DNA of 19,042 nucleotides from contig JBBQSD010000122.1 in the NCBI GenBank assembly GCA_038214135.1, forward strand, positions 1 to 19,042. The letters run 5' to 3'. Of this stretch, positions 1 to 7,151 are shown in pieces. Below the pieces are notes generated by a model, which saw nothing but the letters and a program-made list of their open reading frames with translations, was not told the origin of the DNA and made no database searches. Positions within the stretch are counted from its first letter, which is position 1. Every line of letters starts with the position of its first letter. Origin of the DNA: JANLSE01 sp038214135. Lineage in GTDB: Bacteria > Chloroflexota > Chloroflexia > Chloroflexales > Roseiflexaceae. The translations under genes were made by a program, and so were the position numbers.

Positions 1-369
1 TGGCAAAAAGCGTCCGCCCATAGTCGCTCGTCCATAGATCGCTGAATGCCGTGAGGCGCAGTGTTGCCGCATAGACTCCGCTGATCGTCAGGATGGCGAC
101 ACACGCCAGCGCCATGCTCGAAAAGCGTGCAATCGTTGGCCTGAGAATCGGCGGCGATAACAGCGGCAGTACAAAGACAAATGCGATCAGGCCACTGAGC
201 GAGAATGTCAGCAGCAGAAAACCACCCAACACAAGCGCCGGAAGACGTGATCGGTCGGCTTGCCTGCGAACCAGCAGCAGAACAAGTAATAGCGCCCAAT
301 CAGCACACGCGTCAGCAGCGCCTGACCCAAGCGCAGCGCCGGATGCGCTGCATGGCCATTAGCCAACGC
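1..369 (-). pseudogene. CopD-like copper resistance membrane protein fragment, frameshifted, cut by left edge
   Basis: Reading leftwards from an ATG at 369, the first frame gives a hydrophobic start ending in RVLIG near position 295. The downstream frame, offset by one base, continues as a run of Leu/Val (LLLVLLLVRRQ), a second hydrophobic stretch (GGFLLLTFSLSGLIAFVFVLPLL) and the segment ISGVYAATLRLTAF followed by SDYGRTLFA. This last part resembles the CopD/YcnJ copper-resistance family (PF05425), whose members have a G-x-Y/W...YGR-x-L-x-x-K pattern between membrane helices. One extra G in the GGG run at 295-297 would join both halves into one smooth protein. I therefore infer a one-base deletion, or a sequencing error. 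The N-terminal CopC part and the first helices expected of a full protein are absent. The start overlaps the upstream coiled-coil gene by 11 bases and has no good ribosome binding site. Family call moderate; pseudogene status uncertain. Confidence 0.45.
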
Positions 370-562
370 CATTCGCTGTTGTATCTGCGGGCTGCACCTC
401 GCCATCGCCAAGCACTTCCTCAAGCACCTGGATGGCCCCGCTGATGCGTAGGAGTGTTTCGCGTAGCCTGGCCTGTTTATGCTCTAGTTCGGCCAGCATT
501 TTTTCGCCCGATTCATATTCGGTTTTGAGCGCGACCAGGCGGGTGTTTAGTTGCGTTCGCAT
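359..562 (-). CDS. Small coiled-coil protein of unknown function (67 aa)
   Basis: I do not recognise a named family. The 67-residue product is dominated by one amphipathic helix (about residues 4-52) with Leu, Val and Ile at heptad spacing (LNTRLVALKTEYESG, LAELEHKQARLRETLLRI, AIQVLEEVL), followed by a short polar tail. It has no signal peptide, membrane segment or cysteine. This points to a small homo-oligomeric or adaptor coiled coil. The start is well supported: GGAGG lies seven bases upstream of the ATG. It follows the CHAT gene by 128 bases on the same strand, so it could be co-transcribed or have its own promoter. A role as an eCIS accessory protein or partner of the CHAT protein is only suggested by position. 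Confidence 0.75.
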   Translation of the reverse strand: MRTQLNTRLVALKTEYESGEKMLAELEHKQARLRETLLRISGAIQVLEEVLGDGEVQPADTTANGVG

Positions 563-690
563 GGTGGTTCCTCCATTGGCTTGTGTCGTGGTATCTTTAT
601 GATGGGTCGAGGCGTATAGCTCTATGTCTGTACGAGATTAATCTATCCATCAGGTATTCCCTGTTGTGAATCGCAATATAGAGTATCACT
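563..690. other. Short intergenic gap between the CHAT and coiled-coil genes
   Basis: 128 bases, more A+T-rich than the flanking genes. Apart from the ribosome binding site at its left end, I see no clear terminator hairpin and no convincing -35/-10 pair. It may hold a weak promoter for the coiled-coil gene. Confidence 0.4.
570..574 (-). promoter_or_regulatory. Strong ribosome binding site of the coiled-coil gene
   Basis: GGAGG reads leftwards seven bases before the ATG at 562. It fixes the start of the 67-aa protein and argues that this small frame is translated. Confidence 0.7.
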
Positions 691-3591
691 CTACGGCGAT
701 TGCCCTCCCGTAGATGCCAGAAACGTCGCACAGCTTAGCTTACCTTGTTGGAATCTGGTGATCACATCCTGGTACATTGATGCTTGCGTGCTAGCCTGCA
801 CTGCGGCAAAATCACTGCCTGCCGCCGGATTAAACTGTTTGGCGCGTACTTCCGCTCGAAGTAACCATAATAGCATGAAGTCCGGCTCGCGCTTAATTCC
901 AGCGCTATAGGCTGCTTCTGCCTCTGGGTAGCGCTTCAGCACACAGTAGGCCAGCCCTTGCATGAGGTAGGGATCGGCATTGGTTGCCCCGACTTCGATG
1001 GCCCGTTGGGTATCGGCGATTGTGTCGGCATATGACTCAAACAGCAAATCGCTGTAGGCAGCAGTAATTGGTGCGACACTATTGGCCTGGTTGCCCAACA
1101 GCGATTGCAGAATACGGTCGCCATATTTCGGTGTACGGATTTTGTCACGCGCCTGTGCCGAGAGCCGAATAGCTTCGGTAAGATTGCCCTCGCGCAGCGC
1201 CATTAAGGTGCCAATGCTATAGGCCCAGTTTACTGGCGGATTGAGTTGAATAGCCTGATCGATATCCTCGTGGGCTACATCAAAATCGCCCTGCATATAG
1301 GCCACATACCCGCGAAACGAGCGGGCAAACCAGTCATCGGGGCGAATCGTAACAATCACATTCAGGGTAGAGCGAGCCTGATCCAGATCGCCACGCAATA
1401 GGGATGTCAGTGCCCGCAGCGACATACTTGATGCCCATGGTTGATTGACCAGATTTGAAATAGTGGCGAGATCATTTTGCGCCAGTTCAAGCTTGCCAAG
1501 GCGAACATACCCAGATGCGCGATAGACACGTAATAATGGGTTGCCATCATCCTTCTCAATTGTCTGCGATAATTCGTCGACGGCGATAGACGTATCGCTT
1601 GCATATTTTTGAATATAGCTGTTCAGGTCGGCTGCTGAGCCCTGGCTGACCATCTCGGCCCGATCATTGATCGCCAAACTCTGGATCGTCACCGTCTGAA
1701 GCAGATCATAAATCGAGCCCTGGGCTGTCTGAAGCACATTAACCGCAGCCAACACTGGCAGTGCTATCGTCTGGGTGCGCTCATTGCGTAGGCGTACCAG
1801 CACCTCGGCTGTGCGGCGCAGCGTCGCAATATCAACCGGGAGTGTGTTGGTATGATCAATCACGCCAAGCTGGATATTCAGCTCGACCCAGGTATCATCG
1901 TAGTTGCCCCAGACAATCATGGTTGCCGCATTTGCCTGGGCTGCACTGGTCGCTTCATTGGCATTAGTAATGATCCGCGGGTAGGCGCGGATGCGCAGCT
2001 TCGAAAATGGAATCTCGCGCTCAAGCCGCCGCTGCAGATCATCAACAATGGCGCGGGCGACATCACGGCGGGCCTGGCCAAGCGGTTCTGGTTGGGCAAT
2101 CAGGATTAGGTATTCGCCAGCCGCGACTGGTGCGACGGTGACAACAGGATCGGGAGCGCTCACCGGGGCAACAGCAGCACTGGGAGCCGTGGCGACGTTG
2201 GGGATCGCTGCGATATTGGGAGCAACAACCACAGGCACGCTGGTTACAGGCAATACTGGTGCGGTTGGCGCTGTAGAAACGAATGGTGCAGGGCGCTGGT
2301 TCAGGCTTAGCGCGATCAGAACCAGCACACCAATGGCAGCCAGAGCCGCTGTAGCATAAAAAATAGGCTGAATAGCGGCGCGTTTGAGCTGGGCGGGCGC
2401 TGAGTTGGTGGGCGTTTGTGGTGGGGCTTGCAGTGTTGGCGGCGTTGGTAGCGTTGATGGTTCTGGCACTTGTTGAACTGTGGCAGGAGGAATTTCAACA
2501 TCGAAGATTCGGCCATCGGGCGCACGCATATACAGCACCGGTGTGCCCCATTCGACGCCACTGCCATTGGTGAGTAGTGCCTTGCGAGCCTCGGCCAGTG
2601 CCGCATCGACCGGGTAGCTATCGGCAAGGGCGCTATAAAAACCATTGGAAAACGTGATCGCTGCTTCATCTGTGACCGGGAATTGCATGGCGATCACCGC
2701 TGGAATGCCCTGTTGCACCAGCCGTGGGGCCGTCCCACCAAAGGGATCGTCATTACTTGGCCGCCCGCCCTCACAGGCATTCAGCACCACCAAACGCATT
2801 GAGCCGTGATCATACAGTACCACGCCAAGATCGCTACTGCTGATGCGAGCCGCCTCGCCCTCGGCATCCTCAAACACGAGCGAACCGGACTGGTTGTGGG
2901 CATCGAAGCTTCCATGACCAATAAAGTGCAGGGCGTGGTATTGGGCACGCCGAAGCTGTTGCTGAAGGGCCGACAGCGTCGCTGGGTACAATCGATCCAC
3001 AATCACCAATTTGCGCTGCACCAGATCGGCCAGCGACTGATTGAGTTTGCGCCATTCGCGTTCGGCATCGAGTGGTGGCACACCGTGTGGCCCGGCGATG
3101 ATTGTCAGAATGCGCAGGGGCGCAGTAATCGCCAGTGGCCGGATGCGTTCGGGCAGCTCCAGATAGCGCACCAGTGGTGTGTGTGCGGAAAGTGCCAGAA
3201 AGCGATCCAGGGCCGAATTATACAGATACTCCCATGGCAAACTGGCCAGTTCGGGCGTATCGTTCAGGCGCAATCGCACGCGTACACCGGCACTTTGGCG
3301 GTTGGCTTCCTCCAGGCTACTGCGCCAACAGCCGCGCAGCTCATCTTGGAACACCGCATCGAACAGCCGTGTGCCAAATGTGCGCGCCGCCTCCGTTTCG
3401 GGCGTATGCAGGCCGCGCACCCCGATCTGTGGCCGCCCAAGGCGCAGCAGTATATTCTCGATCTCGAGCGCGGAAAAGGGCATGCTGAACGGCTGAGTCA
3501 ACTGCCCAGCCGGCGAGTCGATCTCCAGCCGGTAGCCGTCGTCGGTACGCTCAAACTCAATATCGAAATTTAGGTAGGTGTTCGGGGCCAT
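691..3591 (-). CDS. CHAT-domain (caspase-like) protease with one membrane segment and TPR repeats
   Basis: A 966-residue multidomain protein. Residues about 1-365 form a CHAT peptidase domain (clan CD, caspase/separase-like): LPWEYLY at 118-124 is a common CHAT landmark, the catalytic His is in HFIGHG (His226) and the catalytic Cys in LNACEGG (Cys273). A Pro/Thr-rich linker (about 370-400) leads to a single hydrophobic helix at about 408-430, preceded by LKR. This suggests the protease is cytoplasmic and the rest is outside. A Pro/Val/Ala-rich spacer (435-490) is followed by a TolB-like alpha/beta stretch (491-580, GEYLILIAQPEP through MIVWGNY). TPR repeats span about 690-930, for example NPLLRVYRASGYVRLGKLELA and PYLMQGLAYCVLKRYPEAEAAY. 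CHAT-TPR proteins act in proteolytic signalling and in some defence systems. A link to the injection system here is inferred only from position: same strand, 308 bases past the damaged DUF4157 gene. The ATG at 3591 has GGA eight bases upstream. Confidence 0.9.
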   Translation of the reverse strand: MAPNTYLNFDIEFERTDDGYRLEIDSPAGQLTQPFSMPFSALEIENILLRLGRPQIGVRGLHTPETEAARTFGTRLFDAVFQDELRGCWRSSLEEANRQSAGVRVRLRLNDTPELASLPWEYLYNSALDRFLALSAHTPLVRYLELPERIRPLAITAPLRILTIIAGPHGVPPLDAEREWRKLNQSLADLVQRKLVIVDRLYPATLSALQQQLRRAQYHALHFIGHGSFDAHNQSGSLVFEDAEGEAARISSSDLGVVLYDHGSMRLVVLNACEGGRPSNDDPFGGTAPRLVQQGIPAVIAMQFPVTDEAAITFSNGFYSALADSYPVDAALAEARKALLTNGSGVEWGTPVLYMRAPDGRIFDVEIPPATVQQVPEPSTLPTPPTLQAPPQTPTNSAPAQLKRAAIQPIFYATAALAAIGVLVLIALSLNQRPAPFVSTAPTAPVLPVTSVPVVVAPNIAAIPNVATAPSAAVAPVSAPDPVVTVAPVAAGEYLILIAQPEPLGQARRDVARAIVDDLQRRLEREIPFSKLRIRAYPRIITNANEATSAAQANAATMIVWGNYDDTWVELNIQLGVIDHTNTLPVDIATLRRTAEVLVRLRNERTQTIALPVLAAVNVLQTAQGSIYDLLQTVTIQSLAINDRAEMVSQGSAADLNSYIQKYASDTSIAVDELSQTIEKDDGNPLLRVYRASGYVRLGKLELAQNDLATISNLVNQPWASSMSLRALTSLLRGDLDQARSTLNVIVTIRPDDWFARSFRGYVAYMQGDFDVAHEDIDQAIQLNPPVNWAYSIGTLMALREGNLTEAIRLSAQARDKIRTPKYGDRILQSLLGNQANSVAPITAAYSDLLFESYADTIADTQRAIEVGATNADPYLMQGLAYCVLKRYPEAEAAYSAGIKREPDFMLLWLLRAEVRAKQFNPAAGSDFAAVQASTQASMYQDVITRFQQGKLSCATFLASTGGQSP

Positions 3592-3748
3592 TGCTGTATC
3601 CGATCAGGTTACGTATGCTGCCGATAGGCCTGATATCAGCGGTGCAGCTTATGTTTGTCGATGTGTAAACAATAGCAAACATGCCTGGTATATGCATCAG
3701 TAAAATGACGGTACTGCAGGACGGTATTATGTTGTGCCCAGGGCTGTG

Positions 3749-3776
3749 CTCTCGACGATCTCTCGACGATCTCTCG
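3749..3776. repeat. 11-base tandem repeat, about 2.5 copies
   Basis: CTCTCGACGAT occurs twice without a gap and is followed by the partial copy CTCTCG. It lies in the intergenic region upstream of the CHAT gene. It may be replication slippage, or a direct-repeat operator for a regulator binding about one helical turn apart. Confidence 0.8.
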
Positions 3777-3802
3777 GTGTTGGCCCGTATGCTCAATCGA
3801 TC

Positions 3803-3829
3803 AGAAGCAATGTCAATGCTATTGCTTCT
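3803..3829. terminator. Perfect 9-bp hairpin, possible end of the eCIS operon
   Basis: AGAAGCAAT at 3803-3811 pairs with ATTGCTTCT at 3821-3829 around a 9-base loop. It lies 70 bases past the end of the damaged DUF4157 gene, where the main operon could stop. There is no clear run of U in the leftward transcript, so a standard intrinsic terminator is doubtful. It could instead be a symmetric protein-binding site. Confidence 0.3.
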
Positions 3830-3899
3830 TTCAATGACTATTGCTGTATTGCGACCAAGCCAGCGCAACAGCTTCTTGTTGAGCGAACGTTGAGCAACC

Positions 3900-4551
3900 C
3901 TAGCCGATAACCCGGATACCCGCCTTAACACTTGGTGCAACGGCGATGCCTGCGCTAGGCACGTTGGTGAAGCGCTGCACCAGTGGTTGCTGTGGATGCG
4001 ACTGAATGGCGGGCGCATGTATCCCACGTTCCACCTGCGCCGCCACCTGATCCGCCGCTTGCTCATAGTGAGGCCGGGCCAAGGCGCAACTTGGGCTGGA
4101 CGACATGCCATGCCTCCTGCGCTAAATGGCGCTCCTGCCCTGGCGCGACATGGATATTCGTGCCCTGGGTGTAGGCTAGTGCCTGTAATTGGGTCGGTTT
4201 GGCTGAGTTAAGGTGAACCCGCACATCATCCATTGGCATGCCCGAAAGATTCTCGATTCCGGTTTTCAGCGAATCGGGTAGGCCAGTGCGGTTGGCTTGT
4301 GCCGCTTCATCGTGTTTCGAGCCAATGCGTCGTATGGCTGGGAAGTGTAAGCGCGCTGGCGGGCGTGGTTCTGTCATCTGAATACGTGAAAAGCTGTGCC
4401 CCAATGGTTGCCGCTGCTCACTCTGTGTGGTGCTGTCAGGCAACGAATCTGCTTTTGCCTGTTGCATATTGGCGAACGGACGGGTTTGGAACAGCGGCTG
4501 CGTGGGTGCAGGTGTCGTTGTTGGTGCTTTCACAGAGGATTTGGTTTTCAT
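3900..4551 (-). pseudogene. DUF4157 (eCIS core domain) protein, frameshifted and lacking the first zinc His
   Basis: The first frame (4551 to the stop at 4063, 162 aa) begins MKTKSS with a Pro/Thr/Gln-rich, probably disordered N-terminus. It then runs into the DUF4157 signature: LPDSLKTGIENLSGMPMDDVRVH, LQALAYTQGTNIHVAPGQERHLAQEAWHVVQ. The family usually has HExxH at the end (HEAWH). Here it is QEAWH, so the first metal-binding His is lost. Straight after HVVQ the frame ends. The neighbouring frame, offset by one base, continues with HYEQAADQVAAQVERG, which matches the usual EREAD-x-MG helix of the domain, and runs to a TAG at 3900. Removal of one base between about 4066 and 4105 would restore one protein of about 217 aa. 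DUF4157 proteins mark eCIS loci and often lie at the N-terminus of candidate effectors. A mutated gene or a sequencing error both fit; a programmed +1 shift is less likely. The start lacks a good ribosome binding site. Confidence 0.65.
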
Positions 4552-4571
4552 CGGGTATGTGCCTTGGCTAT

Positions 4572-4686
4572 GCCGTCGGGCTGAAGCCCTCGGCTCGTTG
4601 TTACCAAGCCCGCCTACGCGGGCTACGTGGATGGAGGCCACGCGGTGGCCTTCGTATCGAGGAGCCGAGGCATTTATGCCGACGGC
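4572..4686. repeat. Structured palindromic repeat element, copy A
   Basis: The outer arms are inverted repeats: GCCGTCGG...CCTCGGCTC at 4572-4596 against GAGCCGAGG...CGACGGC at 4662-4686. Inside are two perfect 7-bp hairpins: AGCCCGC/GCGGGCT (4607-4624, loop CTAC) and AGGCCAC/GTGGCCT (4635-4651, loop GCG). The right arm contains its own mini-hairpin GGCA-TTTA-TGCC. Related copies lie at 12419-12528 (opposite orientation) and 15849-15969 (same orientation). The element fills most of the gap between the tail-fibre gene and the DUF4157 gene. It looks like a non-autonomous REP- or MITE-type element; no transposase is nearby. Confidence 0.85.
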
Positions 4687-4721
4687 GGCGTGATTCTCGA
4701 TTAGTTCGTATAGGTTCATAC

Positions 4722-4745
4722 ACCCTCGGCTCGTTGTTGCCAAAT
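4722..4745. repeat. Truncated second copy of the palindromic element
   Basis: CCCTCGGCTCGTTGTTGCCA starts at about 4723 and repeats the left part of copy A, where CCCTCGGCTCGTTGTTACCA starts at 4588, with one base different. The rest of the element is missing. It lies about 36 bases from the right end of copy A, between that copy and the tail-fibre stop codon. Confidence 0.65.
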
Positions 4746-4786
4746 GTACCAGATATCCGGATTTTCAACCGTTTAGCCTTCGTGCT

Positions 4787-7087
4787 TTACCCTGCGATTG
4801 GGTTCGTCCATAGATACACAGAAACAACAATAATCGTCCCTATTCCTGTCTTATTGGTGCATATAATCGAATATTCGATCTGATTATTATTATATTCCAT
4901 GTGCTGTGTCCAATCGAAAATTGCATTAGGAGTAGTTGTATTTACACTGTATAGCAGTAACGGCGGATTATTCGCATCCGGAACCGAGTATCGTAAGAGC
5001 GAACATTTCTTTGCAGGTTCATTTGGCCCAAGGGTGATTGTGGCTGTTGTGGCGAATGTGTTCAGATGTTTGATAAATACCGAATTTGGTGCGAGATTCG
5101 TTGAATCGATACTGCTTTTGGCGAACTTTGTCGTGATCGTTCCGGTGATCGTCAGATTTCCTCGAATAAATGCGTTACCCTCAACTCCTAGCTTGTATTG
5201 CGGAGTAATCGCCCCAATACCGACATTGCCATTCGCGTCTATAATCAGTCGATCAGTACTGGTATCGACATCGGCAAAATGCCATGCTTTATCGATCCCA
5301 GAATAGATGCCGTACGTCTTTGCTCCTGAAGCAGTATTTTTAAAGCGGATTCCCGATCCCCAACCTGTGCCGGAAGAAGTCAGTTGCAGCGCTGTTTCAT
5401 TGGTTATATCCCTGTTAATCTCTAATCCAACACCTGTTGTCGCTGTGGCGATGCGTACGGTACTGCTGACGGTGAGATCTCCTAGCAGTGTGCTTGTGCG
5501 AGCTACGATGAGATTGTGGGTGAGATTCGCTGGCCCGCCCACCTGCAACCCGCCTACAAAATTGGTTGGCCCTGTTCCATTGACTTGTAGAGCCGTAAGA
5601 GTAGTATTGCCACTGACAGCTACAGTATTCAGAAATGCTGCACCATTGACCGTCAGGGTCGCCATTGCGCCAGATGTACCTATCGTTACATTATTGTTTA
5701 GTGTTGCTGTGCCGCTGACCTCTAGCGCATCCTCGATCCGCAACTTGCCTGTCATCGTGTCGCCGGATTTGTTAACCAGCCCATCGACCATTGGTCGGAA
5801 GGTGGTGCGGAGATCGCCATCATTCGCCACGCTCCACTGCTTGCCATCAGATTGCAGTAGTGCCAGTGGAACGAAGGTGTGCTGGATGCCATGGGCTGGC
5901 TGGGCAACGGGCTGCCCGCTCTGATCATGGGGCCATTCGATGCTGCCGATTGCGGCGCGTGATGTGGTGAGCCAGTAATCGCCGGGTTTGTATTGCTTGC
6001 CGACTGTGCCTGGCTGAAAGCGCACCTCGATGCCCTGTTCGATCAATTGCCAGCCATCCTGCGCATTAGCATCGCTGATGGTTGCTTCGATCAGGCCATT
6101 TGGCATATCCCAGCGCCGCACCAGATCGAAATCGCTTGCACCGATATTCGTGGCCTTCCAGATTGTGAGCGCAGCTGCCCAGGATGCCTGGGTTGCGGTG
6201 ATCTGGTGGCCGTTGATATTCTGAATCTGGATGAATACACCCGGCTGGCCCTGGTTCGTCTGTGCTTTGGTGGTCAGTTCGATCCATTGGTTGGCCTGAA
6301 AGCTCTGGATGTCGTCCCGCCCGATGCTCGTGACGGTAATAACGCCACCCTCGATGTCCACCGGCGGTACGATTGCAGCAATGATCGAGCCATTATCGCG
6401 TGACCATTTGAAGCGCATGCTGCCATTATCGGTGATCTCATGGATCTCAATTCGATAGAGCTGGTTTTCGAGCGAAAATGCCTGCGCGTTGAGCCTGGCA
6501 TTCATAAAACCCGTGCTGATCGGCACGGTTACGGGCTGCCAGCCATTACGGAGCGCCACTGGGTCGGTTTGCGTTGTTGGTTCGAAGCGCACCAGCCACT
6601 CATTCTTGATCCGGGTGGCGGTATCGGGGCCGCCAAGGGCCACTTCGACAATGCTAGAGTCTTGGGCGGCGGCAATATGGCGCTGCCAGGTATCGAGGTA
6701 GGCAACATAGAAGCTATTGCTTTGAGGAACGCGAACACGGCTAATTGCATCCGGTTTGTTGAAACTATTGCTTGGAGGAACGGGAACACCACTAATTGCA
6801 CTGTCCAGTTCGTTCTCGAATAAGCGGCCAGCGATATAGTAGCGGCCAGCGCCAAGTTGCAAACCGCCATTCGCATTGACGCTGATCGCAAAGCCCTTGC
6901 CGTTATTGACACTGATTGGCACACCATGGCGGCCCAGAAAATCGCCGACCTCCGTTTCCATACGGTGGGTCAGAATATCCATCTGCTCATTCCAATCGGC
7001 ATCGATCTGCAAGCGGCCCTGTTGCATGCGTACGCCACTGAAATGCTTCGCTGGGTTGAAGGTTAGTCGAGAAAAATCGCCACTCAT
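4787..7087 (-). CDS. DUF6519 tail-fibre protein of the contractile injection system
   Basis: 766 residues. The start is MSGDFSRLTFNPAKHFSGV, the typical opening of DUF6519 proteins, then MQQGRLQIDADWNEQ. AGGAG six bases before the ATG at 7087 confirms it, so the longer frame is rejected. Residues 1-430 are the DUF6519 domain, taken to attach the fibre to the baseplate. From GDTMTGKL (442-449) the protein becomes a chain of short beta repeats rich in Thr, Asn, Gly and Val (450-560), like trimeric phage fibre shafts. A conserved-looking collar (570-650, GNVGIGAITPQYKLGVEGNAF) and a distinct C-terminal tip (about 655-766) follow. Residues 98-114 and 115-131 are a 17-residue tandem duplication (SGVPVPPSNSF / SRVRVPQSNSF). 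The tip is encoded by DNA much richer in A+T than the rest (28% G+C in 4861-4920), suggesting a swapped or fast-evolving receptor-binding part. It is the last intact structural gene of the operon. Confidence 0.88.
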   Translation of the reverse strand: MSGDFSRLTFNPAKHFSGVRMQQGRLQIDADWNEQMDILTHRMETEVGDFLGRHGVPISVNNGKGFAISVNANGGLQLGAGRYYIAGRLFENELDSAISGVPVPPSNSFNKPDAISRVRVPQSNSFYVAYLDTWQRHIAAAQDSSIVEVALGGPDTATRIKNEWLVRFEPTTQTDPVALRNGWQPVTVPISTGFMNARLNAQAFSLENQLYRIEIHEITDNGSMRFKWSRDNGSIIAAIVPPVDIEGGVITVTSIGRDDIQSFQANQWIELTTKAQTNQGQPGVFIQIQNINGHQITATQASWAAALTIWKATNIGASDFDLVRRWDMPNGLIEATISDANAQDGWQLIEQGIEVRFQPGTVGKQYKPGDYWLTTSRAAIGSIEWPHDQSGQPVAQPAHGIQHTFVPLALLQSDGKQWSVANDGDLRTTFRPMVDGLVNKSGDTMTGKLRIEDALEVSGTATLNNNVTIGTSGAMATLTVNGAAFLNTVAVSGNTTLTALQVNGTGPTNFVGGLQVGGPANLTHNLIVARTSTLLGDLTVSSTVRIATATTGVGLEINRDITNETALQLTSSGTGWGSGIRFKNTASGAKTYGIYSGIDKAWHFADVDTSTDRLIIDANGNVGIGAITPQYKLGVEGNAFIRGNLTITGTITTKFAKSSIDSTNLAPNSVFIKHLNTFATTATITLGPNEPAKKCSLLRYSVPDANNPPLLLYSVNTTTPNAIFDWTQHMEYNNNQIEYSIICTNKTGIGTIIVVSVYLWTNPIAG

Positions 7088-7093
7088 GGTGTA

Positions 7094-7098
7094 CTCCT
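7094..7098 (-). promoter_or_regulatory. Ribosome binding site fixing the tail-fibre start
   Basis: AGGAG reads leftwards with a six-base spacer to the ATG at 7087. The 64-base gap (7088-7151) after the upstream gene otherwise shows nothing notable. Confidence 0.7.
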
Positions 7099-7151
7099 CT
7101 ACCATACAATCGGTGGCGCAACTGCCAGTTGCACCAACCAGTATCAATGCA

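Larger units (their letters stand above)
3592..3899. other. Intergenic region between DUF4157 remnant and CHAT gene
   Basis: 308 bases, more A+T-rich than its surroundings, with no believable gene. Its right half holds an 11-base direct repeat (3749-3776) and a perfect 9-bp hairpin (3803-3829). The left half (3592-3720) must contain the leader of the CHAT gene and probably its promoter. Read leftwards it includes TTGCTA, then 17 bases, then AACATA, a poor sigma70-type match. I see no U-rich terminator. Confidence 0.5.

Noticed and set aside
2806..3573. Plus-strand open frame of 255 codons
   Set aside because: It lies antisense to the well-supported CHAT domain, including its catalytic motifs, and its translation has no recognisable domain.
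4552..4743. Upstream extension of the DUF4157 frame (64 more codons)
   Set aside because: It falls entirely within the palindromic repeat element; the MKTKSS start at 4551 gives the expected disordered N-terminus.
5307..5924. Plus-strand open frame of 205 codons
   Set aside because: Antisense to the repetitive shaft region of the tail fibre; the Val/Pro/Ser-rich translation mirrors the Thr/Asn/Gly repeats of the real gene.
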